From Clavelina lepadiformis (lineage: Eukaryota; Chordata; Ascidiacea; Aplousobranchia; Clavelinidae): a stretch of DNA of 64,000 nucleotides. Under the pieces are notes generated by a model that made no database searches, was not told where the DNA came from, and saw only the letters and a program-made list of their open reading frames with translations. The position numbers and the translations under genes were made by a program. The stretch is from assembly GCF_947623445.1 (NCBI RefSeq), contig NC_135242.1, positions 6,944,001 through 7,008,000 of the forward strand, read 5' to 3'. Below are positions 48,527 through 59,800 of this stretch, piece by piece (within the stretch, counting starts at the first letter, position 1; every line of letters starts with the position of its first letter).

Positions 48527-49002
48527 CAGGGTGGCCCAAGACTGCAAGCATATGAAGGGCCATATTAAGGTTTCAGAGAAACATTGCGGTTCGGAAATGG
48601 GGAAACTATAATGTTAGCAAAGGACTGAGTTTACTCTTATAATCTACTTGATACTTTGCTTCACGACTAATAATGCTCTTCTTGATACTTCCTACTTGTC
48701 TGCGACTCTGCTTGCAACAAAAAACTAAAATCATCGCATGTATGCATTGCCAGGCAATACTGTGACGTTAGTCTTAAAAAGGCCTCCTCACGCAATAATA
48801 ATCACATATTGACGTGCACCCCAATGATGTGCGACTTATCTCTGGCTAAATTGACCCGTTTAAATATAATGCAGGTTGTGGTTCATTGTAACTACTGCTG
48901 ATTTTTCACTGGAAAATATGGTGTGTTGGAAGTACTTGCGGGCCGTGCGTAATATGTCCGGGGGCCACATGCGGCCCACGTGCCATGGTTAGGAGCGCCC
49001 TG
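48527..49002. mobile_element. hAT-type MITE
   Basis: A 476-bp element with ends CAGGGTGGCCCAAG and, inward from the right, CAGGGCGCTCCTAACC. Flanks TCCTAACC (48519-48526) and TCCTGACC (49003-49010) agree at 7 of 8. It ends with GC-rich GGGCCACATGCGGCCCACG. It has no ORF. Confidence 0.82.
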
Positions 49003-49204
49003 TCCTGACCTAATCTCCCATTTTCAACAATGGCTGCCTGATCTACTTTTGGTGAAATATTTACTTTCCTGTACCTGTACGTTTATATGTTATTCAAAAT
49101 AATGCATAGTTTTAGTGGCCGTGCTAACTGTGTTTTGTAGCATTATTGTTCCACGAACGTTTTAAACTTTTTCACTTCTCCCCGTGCATTACATATGACA
49201 ACTA

Positions 49205-50006
49205 AGGTACCTGTACCGAATAAGGCCCGGTCCCTAATAAGGCCCATTGCTCATATTTCGCAAACCCGTGCAAATAAATGAAAGATTTTGTCCCTACATA
49301 AAAACTGATATAAATTCATGATGGTTTACCAGATTTCATCCTTGTCACGTGATCAACCGATTCGCTGGAGCACAACAAAAATTTGATATTTGCAGTTAAG
49401 GTGGTTTTGTTAATTTAGAAAAAAGTAAGTGAGAATTTGGCCGGTTAAATGAACTGTTGTCAGCCGGCTGAAGTTTTCATGTAACAACCAACTTAGTATT
49501 GAAAAGGATAATGCACTTTTTTTTGCTAAAATTTTTCTGATGATAAAAATGTGACATTTTTTTCGTGGATGCCACATGCGCCTAATAAGGCCCATACAAG
49601 ATGCTTGGCTAATTGATGTCCAGACTTCAAGAGTGGTTCCAGTCATCAGTTGGCAAATTGTTGCAGTTACTTTGATGCGCCTAGTAGAATCTTTTTAAAT
49701 GTTTGTACAACTTAAAATGTGAAATTTCTAATAATGTTATATGTTGTCTATTACTATGTTTTGAATCAAAATACTCACAAAATTGGTGGGCCTTATTAGG
49801 AGCCTATGCTCCTAATAAGGCCCATTTTTTGGAATTTTTAATTTCTTTATAAAAATTTTTTGGGGGTTTGTCAGGTATTGTGGTTTTAATATGTTGTAGT
49901 CATATACCCTCACTAATAGAATACGATTTTTCAGTCTATTCTCATTTATGGTTCTTGAGTTATTTTCAAAAAAGTGTTAGGTGGGCCTTATTCGGTACAG
50001 GTACCT
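49205..50006. mobile_element. TA-flanked inverted-repeat element
   Basis: An 802-bp element with perfect 24-bp inverted ends (first 20 bases AGGTACCTGTACCGAATAAG) next to TA on both sides (49203-49204 and 50007-50008). The motif TAATAAGGCCCA recurs at 49232, 49580 and 49812, in an inverted arrangement with GGGCCTTATT. The TA flanks suggest the Tc1/mariner superfamily. A minus-strand frame at 49410-49646 may be a remnant, but I cannot assign it. Confidence 0.8.
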
Positions 50007-50008
50007 TA

Positions 50009-51582
50009 CTAGTGATTTTTCGTCTCCACCGCGCCAACCGCCAGCGAAAAAATAATTGATTGGTATACGAATTAATTAATTATCTAAACTAATTAATGTA
50101 AACAATCTTTTTTTCTCAGTTTAGCAACACAAAATGAATGGTCATGTTGTATTGGAAACTTTGGAATCTAGCACGATGAAAAAAATTATGTAGGCCTACA
50201 TAATAAGAAAATAAACCTGTCTCTGATCGATAATTTTGGAAAAGCAAACTTCGAGTATTAAATATGGAAAAAGCATTTAATGCTGATAATACAGCTGTTT
50301 AAAGAGTTTAATATGAAAATTTATGGTAGGCCTACTTAGCAATTCTGCGAAATCTTAACCACCTCCCAAGTTGAACCGGCAAGCTAACGATTTGAAAAAT
50401 TATTTTATATCATTTTTGGTGTGTATTGCTTTTTATTATATTTGGCCAAACCATAGATATTACATTATGAAAAATATTATTTCGTTTGTGTTACTTATGT
50501 GAAGTATTACACAACAAACATATTCGCCATAAAGACCACGTACACTGGCGGCTATTGTTATAATATGAGCGCGGAGGACGATTGATGGTTGATAACATAT
50601 ATTACTTTTTCTTCAATGATATGAGTTCTCATTTCTAAAACGGCGTGATAATGCTGTTAGTTGCTTAATTCTGTCTATACATATTACTAAATGATAAAGT
50701 TCCCATTTTATTTATTATCAGACACAAAGGCTTTCACCTTCGGGCAAAGCTTACTGAATGTTACATTGTGCTTGGTAACAAGTGAAAGAGGGTAAAAGTA
50801 AAAAGGGAAGATTGTAAACATTAAAACAGTATATATATGGCACACCAGTTCAAGCGAGGTAATTTAATTATCTGAACGTCATTAAGGAGAATTTAAGTTT
50901 GGTCAACAACTGAATTGCAAGATCCCAAAATAAAATTCCAGCATTTCCAAAACAACCCATGACTCGTGACGTAACCGTCACAACATTACACGTGACGAAA
51001 TGGCATAGATATAAAATAAACACACATATATAATTATAATATCATAGTATACTAAAAGGTATGTTTTAATATACAGTATAACATATGTGTTTGTTATTAT
51101 AATATATCCATAGGTGATGGCCTAAAACCTTTTACCACTAAAAGCGCTAAAGAAAAACATATTAAAGTGCGAACGCTTTCAGTAAAAGTCAAAAATAAAA
51201 TTTTCTCACAATTTGTGCGATTTTATTTTAAAATACAACATTTTAAGGCTAAAAATTTATTAATAAAAATATTCAGTCTACTAATGTTGTGCTTTCTTTC
51301 TCGTATATAATTACATACGTTGAAATATGGTTAGATTTCAGTTATTTGGAACTAACCCTTTAAAAAATGTTTAAGTGCGAAATTCCTTAGTTATGAAATA
51401 GTTGTTAGGTTGCTAACCGAAGCTTTATGGTTGGAATTGGTTATGTAGGAAAGCTAAACTGCCGTTTTTATCATATTGTGTTATGGTTGCCAATAGACTT
51501 TACTTTAGGTTTATTTCTTAGCTTGATTAAGTAGGCCTAGCCCAGCCTTTTTTTAGGTTACAACACATTGGGGTATGTTATA
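50009..51582. other. Spacer, nothing recognised
   Basis: AT-rich spacer with no supported exon, RNA gene or bounded element. Confidence 0.4.
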
Positions 51583-51664
51583 CAAGTGCACAACCACCTA
51601 GGATGCCTTTGTATACTAGACTCCAACTACTCAAATTGTGACATCATCTGGTTGTGCACTTGTA
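51583..51664. repeat. Fold-back repeat, second copy
   Basis: Reverse-oriented, truncated copy of 45341-45437: ACAAGTGCACAACCA on the left, TGGTTGTGCACTTGT on the right, and the shared core CTCAAATTGTGACATCATC. It abuts copy 2 of the dispersed repeat. Confidence 0.6.
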
Positions 51665-52055
51665 AGAAGTTATGATGGCTGGGCCCCTTTGCCGCTAACA
51701 AGGGTAAAAGGAAGAAAGATAGAAAAAATTAGTTTGACTTTTCGGAATCAGCGTATTTTTCTACTTTTATGAAAATAGGTTGAAAATGACTTCAGTTTTC
51801 CTTTAACTTCATAACCTACAATAAAACTTATCAACGTTTTTTAAGTCGACTTCCTGTCAGTGTTTATTTTGCAATAAGATTTTTACTAAAAAATTTAGCT
51901 TTCGAAACGTCCATACTATTTTGCTACATTTTATCACACATAGTCTCTCAAGATTGAAGTTGATAAAATCTTGAATAATATTCTTATAGTCAAGCTGGGA
52001 TAAATTAACTTAGTTTTAGAAACATGGCCCACGTAATTGTTAAATATAACTGCTA
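51664..52055 (+). repeat. Dispersed repeat, copy 2
   Basis: Same sequence family as 46566-46940. It begins AGAAGTTATGATGGCTGGGC and ends around GTAATTGTTAAATATAACTG, with small indels and substitutions between the copies. It lies about 330 bp upstream of the IFT88 start. Confidence 0.8.
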
Positions 52056-52387
52056 TGATTCGAAAACCATACGTCTTAAAGAAAATAAGACAACTAAGAA
52101 GTTATAGTTGCATGCAAATGATATTGGCTAGCTTATAGTATAGACATAAATTATGACTTTACCCAACTGGCTGAATACCGTTATTGGACTATAGGTACGA
52201 TTTTTCTTCAAAAACGGTCATAACTTCAAGTATGGGTTTTTATGATGTAGGCTAGCCAATAAGCTGCATGGGTATAAAACTGGGTTATTACAAGGCGCTG
52301 TAGGCTATAGTGAAAAATGTAACTGTATACTTTTATCAGGGAGAATAGATTAAAGGGTTTAACGGTGGTTTTAAAAATATTATAAAT

Positions 52388-55333
52388 ATGTCTGGATTGG
52401 CCAATCTTCGCCTGGCTAATGAGCAAGAAGGTGACGACATCTATTCTGATTTTAATAATTATAACCCTATGTTTGACACAAACAACATGGAAAATGATGC
52501 AGGCTTTATGCAAGCTGTGAAAACCAGTCATGGAAAAAGACCTCCAATGACTGCACTTCGTGGAGTTGGTGCAGCCGGAAAGTCTGGTGCTGGTTTCAGG
52601 TATATATAGTTTTTCAAGTAGTTTTTTGAAGTCAAACAAATTTATACATATATAACTACAACTTTGTTATATTAGCCTGCAGTGCTAGCATGTTAACATA
52701 CTGTAGCCACATAGCAAAGTTTGCAAATTGTTTGTGGCACTGTTTTAATGAAAGGAAAATAGCAATATTTTTAGAACAATAACCTGTAATTTCAGGGGTA
52801 ATTTGACTTCATCTCTTGGTCGCGTCCCCAGTGATCTGGACATGGGAGGGCGACCAGTGACATCAGTCACAGGTGCAGGGTTTTCTTCACAAAAGAAAGG
52901 TATAATTGCTGGAGGAAGCACATTTGATCCTCTCAATCAGGCTTCAAGAGGAATAGCTGGAGTTGCACCACCGCTGGAAAGTCTTGAGGAGGACACTCAG
53001 GAGGACAAGATCAAAGCTCTCGAGAGATCGATCATAGACTTGATTGAGCAGAGTGCTGTTGCAAACAGTTGTAAAGACTACGTCACTGCGACTGAAAAAG
53101 CAAAAGAAGCTGGGAAAAAGGAACGTCAACTAGTTCGGCAACGGGAGCAAGCTGGACTGAGTGAAGGTATAAACCTTGAACTCACTTATGCTGTTTTGGT
53201 CAATCTTGCCGTCCAGTACGAGGCAAATGACATGCTTTCAGAGGCTCTCAACATGTATCAAGTGATAGTCAAGAACAAGATGTTTCAACATGCAGGCCGT
53301 CTCAAAGTTAACATGGGCAATATCTACTTCAAGCAGGGTAATATGCCCAAAGCTATTAAGCTATACCGCATGGCTCTTGATCAGGTCCCTACAACTCAGA
53401 AGGAAATTCGAATAAAAATCATGCAAAACATTGGTGCTGTGTTTGTGAAACTAGGACAATATAATGATGCAGTTACATCTTATGAGCATATCATGAGTGA
53501 AAAACCCGATTTTCAAAGTGGTCTAAATTTAATTCTCTGCTATTTTGCTCTTGGTGACAAAGAGAAGATGAGCAAGTCATTTGTAAAACTTCTGTCCGTA
53601 AATCTTGGGATCGATGATGAGGATAAATACACAATAAGTTCCGATAACCCTCAGGAAAGTGTCTACCTGGATGCCATCAGAAATGACTCACTTCGGCAGC
53701 TGGAAAGGAAAAGGAAACTCATCGCAGAGAGATGCATTTTAACAGCTGCAAAAGTTATTTCACCGGCGATTGAGAATTCTTTTTCAGAAGGTTTTGATTG
53801 GTGTGTTGAGCAAGTGAAGGCATCTCCATATCATGACCTAGCCAATGATCTTGAGATTCACAAAGCACTGATGTATTTGAAGGAACGCGACTTCAACCAA
53901 GCAGTCAGCATCTTGAAGACTTTTGAAAAAAAGGACACCCAAGTAAAATCACAGGCTGCAACTAATTTGTCATTCATTTATTTCTTACAAGGAAATCGTG
54001 ACCAAGCTCGACGTTATGCGGATGCTGCTGTTAAGGCAGATAGGTTTAATGCCTCGTCGTTAACCAACAAAGCCAATTGTCTTTTCATGGACAACGACCC
54101 TGATGGAGCAATTGCACTGTACCGGGAGGCCCTTGATAATGACACATCTTGCTATGAAGCTCTTTACAACCTTGGTCTTGTCCACAAAAAACTTGGCAAT
54201 TTAAATGCAGCTTTGGATTGTTTCCTGAAGCTTCATAACATTGTCCGAACCAGTTCTCAAGTTATGTTTGAAATTGCAACAATCTATGAAAATTTAGAAG
54301 ATTGGGGGCAAGCAATAGAATGGATGATGCAATGTGTTGGCGTAGTGCCCACTGGTGTGTTGATTTGTTGACCTTGAATTTGTATCTTACCATTTTTATT
54401 TTGTTAGTATTTCAATTGATATTTTAAACACTTCCAGAAATGTGCTTTCATTTCTAGATGCAAGCGTCCTGTCACGCATGGCTGCAATATGTGAGCACTC
54501 AGATGGTGGGGATCAGTCACAAGCCTTTGCTTATCATGTTGATTCTTATCGTCTATTTCCAGCTGATATTAACACTCTGGAATGGCTCGGTGCATACTAC
54601 GTTGAATCACAATTTTCAGAAAAGGCGATAAAATATTTTGAACGTGCCGCTGTGATACAACCAAACGATGTAAAATGGCAGCTCATGGTTGCAAGTTGTC
54701 ATCGACGTAGTGGCAACTACCAAAGCGCTTATGACAAGTACAAGCACATTCATACAAAATTTCCAGACAATGTTGAGTGCTTAAAGTACCTAAATAGGCT
54801 TTCATCGGACCTCGGTCTTACAAAAGAAGTTCAGGTAAACAGTCCAAAGTCCACCAATAACGTACAATATTCCCTCACATATGTGTGGCTATATTTATTA
54901 AAAAATTTGACATTAACTTACACTTACAGGAATATGCAAATAAATTGCGAAAGGCTGAGAAAACGCAAGAAGCAAGGAATCAGAGAGCTGAAAGTGCCGG
55001 AAAAAGAAGAGGTTTGAAACCTCCAGGTAGGTTTGCGCCTTTCCAGATGAAAACAGAGAAAAAAATTATTTTACTTTTTGATTCTTTTCATCTTCAGATA
55101 GCGCAGATAGTTCCGGTGGTAGTCGAAACAACAGTGGCAGTGGTTCTGCTCGCCAAAGGAGGGTAATTTCAGATCAAGTAAGTGACAACGAAAGGGCAAA
55201 AAAGAATCTGGATGCGACATATAGTGATCCTCTTGGTCCAGCTGCAGAGAGGCCGAAAACAGCAGCTCGAAGTCGTACTGTTATTGATGATTTTGAAGAT
55301 GTAGAAGTTGATGACAATTTACTACCAGATTAA
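52388..55333 (+). CDS. IFT88: Intraflagellar transport protein 88 (IFT88/polaris)
   Basis: Five exons (52388-52599, 52796-54354, 54458-54834, 54930-55026, 55098-55333) give 826 aa, close to human IFT88 (about 824-833). IFT88 is a core subunit of IFT complex B, needed to build and maintain cilia and flagella. The N-terminus has DDIYSDFNNYNPMFD and AVKTSHGKRPPMTALRG (human DDLYSGYNDYNPIYD, AVRTSHGRRPPITA). TPR repeats fill about 190-740, with blocks such as KMFQHAGRLKVNMGNIYFKQ, IRIKIMQNIGAVFVKLGQY, EALYNLGLVHKKLGNL and VKWQLMVASCHRRSGNYQ. The C-terminus keeps YSDPLGPAAERPKTAA and the acidic DDNLLPD end. Exon 2 is 1559 nt and unusually long, implying intron loss. The ATG is the first in frame and fits the family start. 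It converges with the ARF-GEF gene downstream. Confidence 0.96.
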
Positions 55334-55678
55334 GTCTTCCACTTTTTGATTTCAGTCGCGAAGACACCATTCAATACATCAGAAATCAGGATGTGTTTAA
55401 ATTTCTATAAAGTTTGTGGGGTATTATAATTTGTTATTACTATTTTTTAAACTTGCTCTGTGAAAAACAAGTAAATCCAACTGCTTATTATCTTTTCTGT
55501 ACAGCAATGTCATTTTTACAGTATCCATTTGCAGCTTAACCTACAAGCAAATGTTTTATGCTCAAGTGTTTAAAACTTCACTGTAATTTGTAATTATGGC
55601 ACAGTTATTCGTTTTAACATATTACTGTTGTAATATTGATACTTCTATTACAACTGTTGTTATCAGTTAGCTCCTGGA

Positions 55679-55684
55679 AATAAA
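55679..55684 (+). terminator. Polyadenylation signal of IFT88
   Basis: AATAAA about 345 bp after the IFT88 stop, the first canonical signal downstream on this strand. Confidence 0.6.
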
Positions 55685-55699
55685 CTCTAATTCACACAA

Positions 55700-56829
55700 G
55701 CTTGCTTTTTTAAATTGACTAATTATTAGTTACATTGGTGGATGCAATCAGCGTTTTAGATAGTTGCTTAAATACGTCTCAGTTACTGAATATCTTTATT
55801 ATATGATGAATCCAAGCAACAATGTGGTACCTACCGATATACAACTACTATTACCACACAATGCCACGCTAAATTTGCCCATGCGGGCTGCATAATATGG
55901 CTGGAGAATAGAGACATTCACATGCGTACATTTAGTACTAAAACATTAAAAACAAAATAAACTTAACTCAGAACACAATAGAGCATAGATATGTAATTTT
56001 ATCAGCAATAACTCAAGAAAAAATAAATTAAAATCAAACAAGTCAAGAAAGCACACATTACTAAAATTGACGATTGACCAGTGAAATTATAAATAGTAAT
56101 ATAGTATAGACTACCAATATCATCAAACATACTCCAGTTAAAACAAAGCTAAAAATCCTACTTTATTCACAGATAGGTATAATTGGTATATATAATAGTC
56201 ATAGTGGTGGTTCAATCATGACCTGACATGGCTCACTAAACCACCATCAACGAAAAGAACAATCGTCATTAATCACGGTTGGGGGAACTACTGCAACGAA
56301 CAGATTGCACAATACAGGAATATATACATACAGTTATACAGCACACATAAGTGGACTAAAATCTTTCGTTTAACATCTTGAGCGAAAGTGAAAGCAGTGA
56401 ATAATTGCAATCAGTCTGCATTGTGATCAAAGCTGTTCTCGACAGCTCGGTAACGTTGATTGTCAGGCAACCTATAAGCGTGTGCAGCTGTGGCACAGTA
56501 CCTAACACCACGCACAAATAAAATGTATTCTCCAAGTAGCCATAGAAGCATAAAAAAACACTATTTTCTAAAGAAAATCTGCCTTGCTGCCGACTTATTG
56601 AAATCTTAGCAACAATACACAGTCAGTATTTGCCGTTGTAAAACACAAGATAAAAAATTTGGCCAAAAACACCAATTTTAATAATATCGTTTTTGTATCA
56701 TCTTTAACAGGTGACAAATTTACAAAATAGCACGCTAGCAGCGTATCAAAATATTATAATCAATACAGACGGACAATAGATATAGTATAGGAATATACAA
56801 ATGAAGTTCTAGGAAAGCTTTTTAATTGA
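55700..56829. other. Convergent intergenic region
   Basis: Between the IFT88 poly(A) signal and the ARF-GEF stop. It presumably holds the ARF-GEF 3' UTR. A minus-strand AATAAA is at 56162-56167. No other gene is seen. Confidence 0.45.
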
Positions 56830-59800
56830 TCACTTTTTCGCCACATTGCACCGAAGAAAGTATTTTCTAAGTAAATAGCGAACTTCTGGCTTCACTTCAA
56901 ACATCAGAAGGTCACATAGAAAAGAATGGAGGTCGCAGGATACCTGGACAAACTAACAAACAAAAAATAATGTCATTACAAAATGCAGGAATATGAGTGA
57001 TCAAACCTTACAACTACAAGCAAAGTTAAACAAAATGTGTAATAAATAATGGTTTATGCATGGCGTGTGAATCCCCACTTACATTTTCTTGATTTAAACG
57101 CAGAAGCCTAGTAAGGAGGACGAGTAGAATATTTGTCCATGATTCTCGGTGGGATTCCGTGGCAATTGAACAAAAATACTTCAAGGCAACTTGGCAAGTC
57201 CTAAGAATGAAATACTATTAGTAGTATGTTACCTGATGAGATGCACTCATTATTACAAACCGACTGACAGGAATCTTGCACTAAAACAAAACAGCACACT
57301 CAATTTGCTTGTACGCTAGACAGACGTTAGTACCGTAATAATATGGTTCTTATTTTTTCCGAGCAATCGTCTCGCTCGTTTACGCGGAAAAGTATTCGGA
57401 GTGCACAGGACAAACTTGTCGTTTCTTGTCTGATTAAGTTCGGCTTGGACTTGCCTTTAAAACCTGCAAGGAATTTATAATGCAGAAAAAACTTGATCGG
57501 CAATAAGAAAATCGTGGGATAAAATTTTCCAATGTAAGGAAATAATAGAAGGTAAATAAATAAATAAATAAATATACCTTGTAACAAATTCAATGAAAAA
57601 TCAATATATGCAGTAAAAAAGCAATTGTACATGTGGTTACACACCAGCCTTCCACAGGATGGTTCGTTGCTCGTTATCACTGTTGAAACGTTTTGCCATA
57701 TCATGAGACTCATGCAGACATTTGACCATAACAAGAAGCTGCTCATCGGATAGATGACCAAACATCTCCTCTGAATGTCGACATTCTGGAGGAATGTCAG
57801 GAGAGTGACTCTGCAATTTTGAAGCGTTTATTATTAGCACTGTACCAAGTGGTAGTATATTTTATGGGATTCTTGAAAACCCATCAAACCATCAACCGCA
57901 ACGAAGTATGGGAAACTTTACTCTGAACTGAATACATACAATGTAAGGGTAAAAAGATAGAAAACAAAAGGAATTATAAATGGACAAAGTCGATTTTTTC
58001 GCTGCTGAATTTGTGTCCATAACTTTAGCGACTGCAATTTTGCACCAAAATTAACAAAGGGTATGTTCATAATGATTGCTAAATAAAATTATAATAACAA
58101 AAAATGATATTTCACCTTTGCAATTTCTAGATTGCGTTCATCATCTCCCCTGGATGTTGTTGGATAGAACAGGATCCGATCGACACACTCGATAAGTTCA
58201 GAAGTGAGTACACAATACAACTGCAGTCGCTGCAGGTCATCTCGATCTAAGGAAATAAAGACCTGAAGATCGTCTCGATCTACAAATAGTGAATCATGAT
58301 GCAAAATCACTTGCAAATCAACGGAATGGTGGCAAGAAAAGCTCTGATCATTTTTAGCAATCTTGATTTTGATGTTATAAATGACAATTGCAATATGTAA
58401 ATGTCTTTGAAATAATGCCAGCAAAATGAGATCAATATTTGTTAGCGTCATGCCGTCATCCATGCAACTGTTCAACTAATCATGTGTCTTTTTTTCTAGG
58501 CCACAATTTTCGGGGGATAGTTTTTTTATGTTAAACGTATTTGTACGCATTTGGTGTTATTCTGTTGCCGATAAGCTCTTTATGCTTAAATAAAATGATC
58601 AATAAAGCAAAACACATTGCACTGAAATGATAATGAAAATGCAAGAGATTTTTGAATGTAATGGAGTGATTCAATTTATAATTCAATGCGCAGCGATTCA
58701 TTCAATTTTGCTGGCAAAAGTAGTTGCTAAAACAAAATTATTGACATATACAGAACACTGACACAAGCATGATTGTCCATATCGACTTCTCTTACCATTT
58801 GCTTGTGGTTTCCAGAGAAGCAGCTGGTGAGGAGAGACTTGCTTGAAGACATTCTGCATCGTTTCACAAGACAACTTCCAAGTTTCCAGCGTGAATTTAC
58901 TCCCGTTAGAAAGGATGAGATTTTCCAGGCAGTTCACACCAGATCGAGCCAGTTGTTCGTTTTCTGCAAGTTAATCACTTTTAGATTGACAACACCAAAG
59001 TGGAAAAAACACAGATGAGAAACACAGAAAAATTGGACATGTTGATTTGTTATAAAATGACATACGTAAATAAAAAAATATGCAACATAAAACTGAAGTG
59101 TAGGAAAGTTCTTGATAATTACCTTTTTCCACACACCACAGGAGTTGGTTGTAAACATCAGGTAAGAGTGTGGGTGCAAGGGCCTCATAATATTGAGTGA
59201 AGACATCACATATCGCAAAGAGGGCATGGTTGCAAGTAGTTGCAAACCAATCAGATTTCTCCACTTGATGTTCTGGAATTTTCATCTGGTCAAATATTCT
59301 GTCATACAAACAACACAAAACAAAACAGTTAGTAATGTGCATAGTGATTTGTAGAAAAATTATAGACAGTACTCCTTGCATATAGGGTTAAGAGGTAAAG
59401 AAAGCCTAGATTAGGAGTCGATAAATGGGTCCGGCATTCTTTGTGTCACAGTGACAATGCTTAAAGCTGAAAATGGGAAAGATGAAAGCTTAGTTAGCAA
59501 GTAAAAGGCTTGAGGTATTATAGGGCATTTTTTCATACCTAAATATGATCTGAAAAAGTTCGTTCCACCAGTTTGTTTTAAACGAATGGCCGTGCGTCTT
59601 CATTATTTCAAACATTACAGTGAGCCCTCTGAATGAATAAAAAGTACGGATTACAACCGGTAAATCTATAGAATTGTATGTTGAATAAAATCCAGGTTTT
59701 TGTTATGTTATGAATCCCGTTTAAACAAAAAATACATATCCGTAAGTACGGCACAAAAGCATAGAAACTCATCACCTGGTCCTAACATCCAGTTTACATC

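Noticed and set aside
52226..52639. 137-codon minus-strand frame over the IFT88 start
   Set aside because: Antisense shadow of IFT88 exon 1 with no domain.
57327..57761. Single 144-codon minus-strand frame taken as one exon
   Set aside because: Only its last part (57334-57463) is coding; the first part reads through an intron and the upstream exon in another frame.
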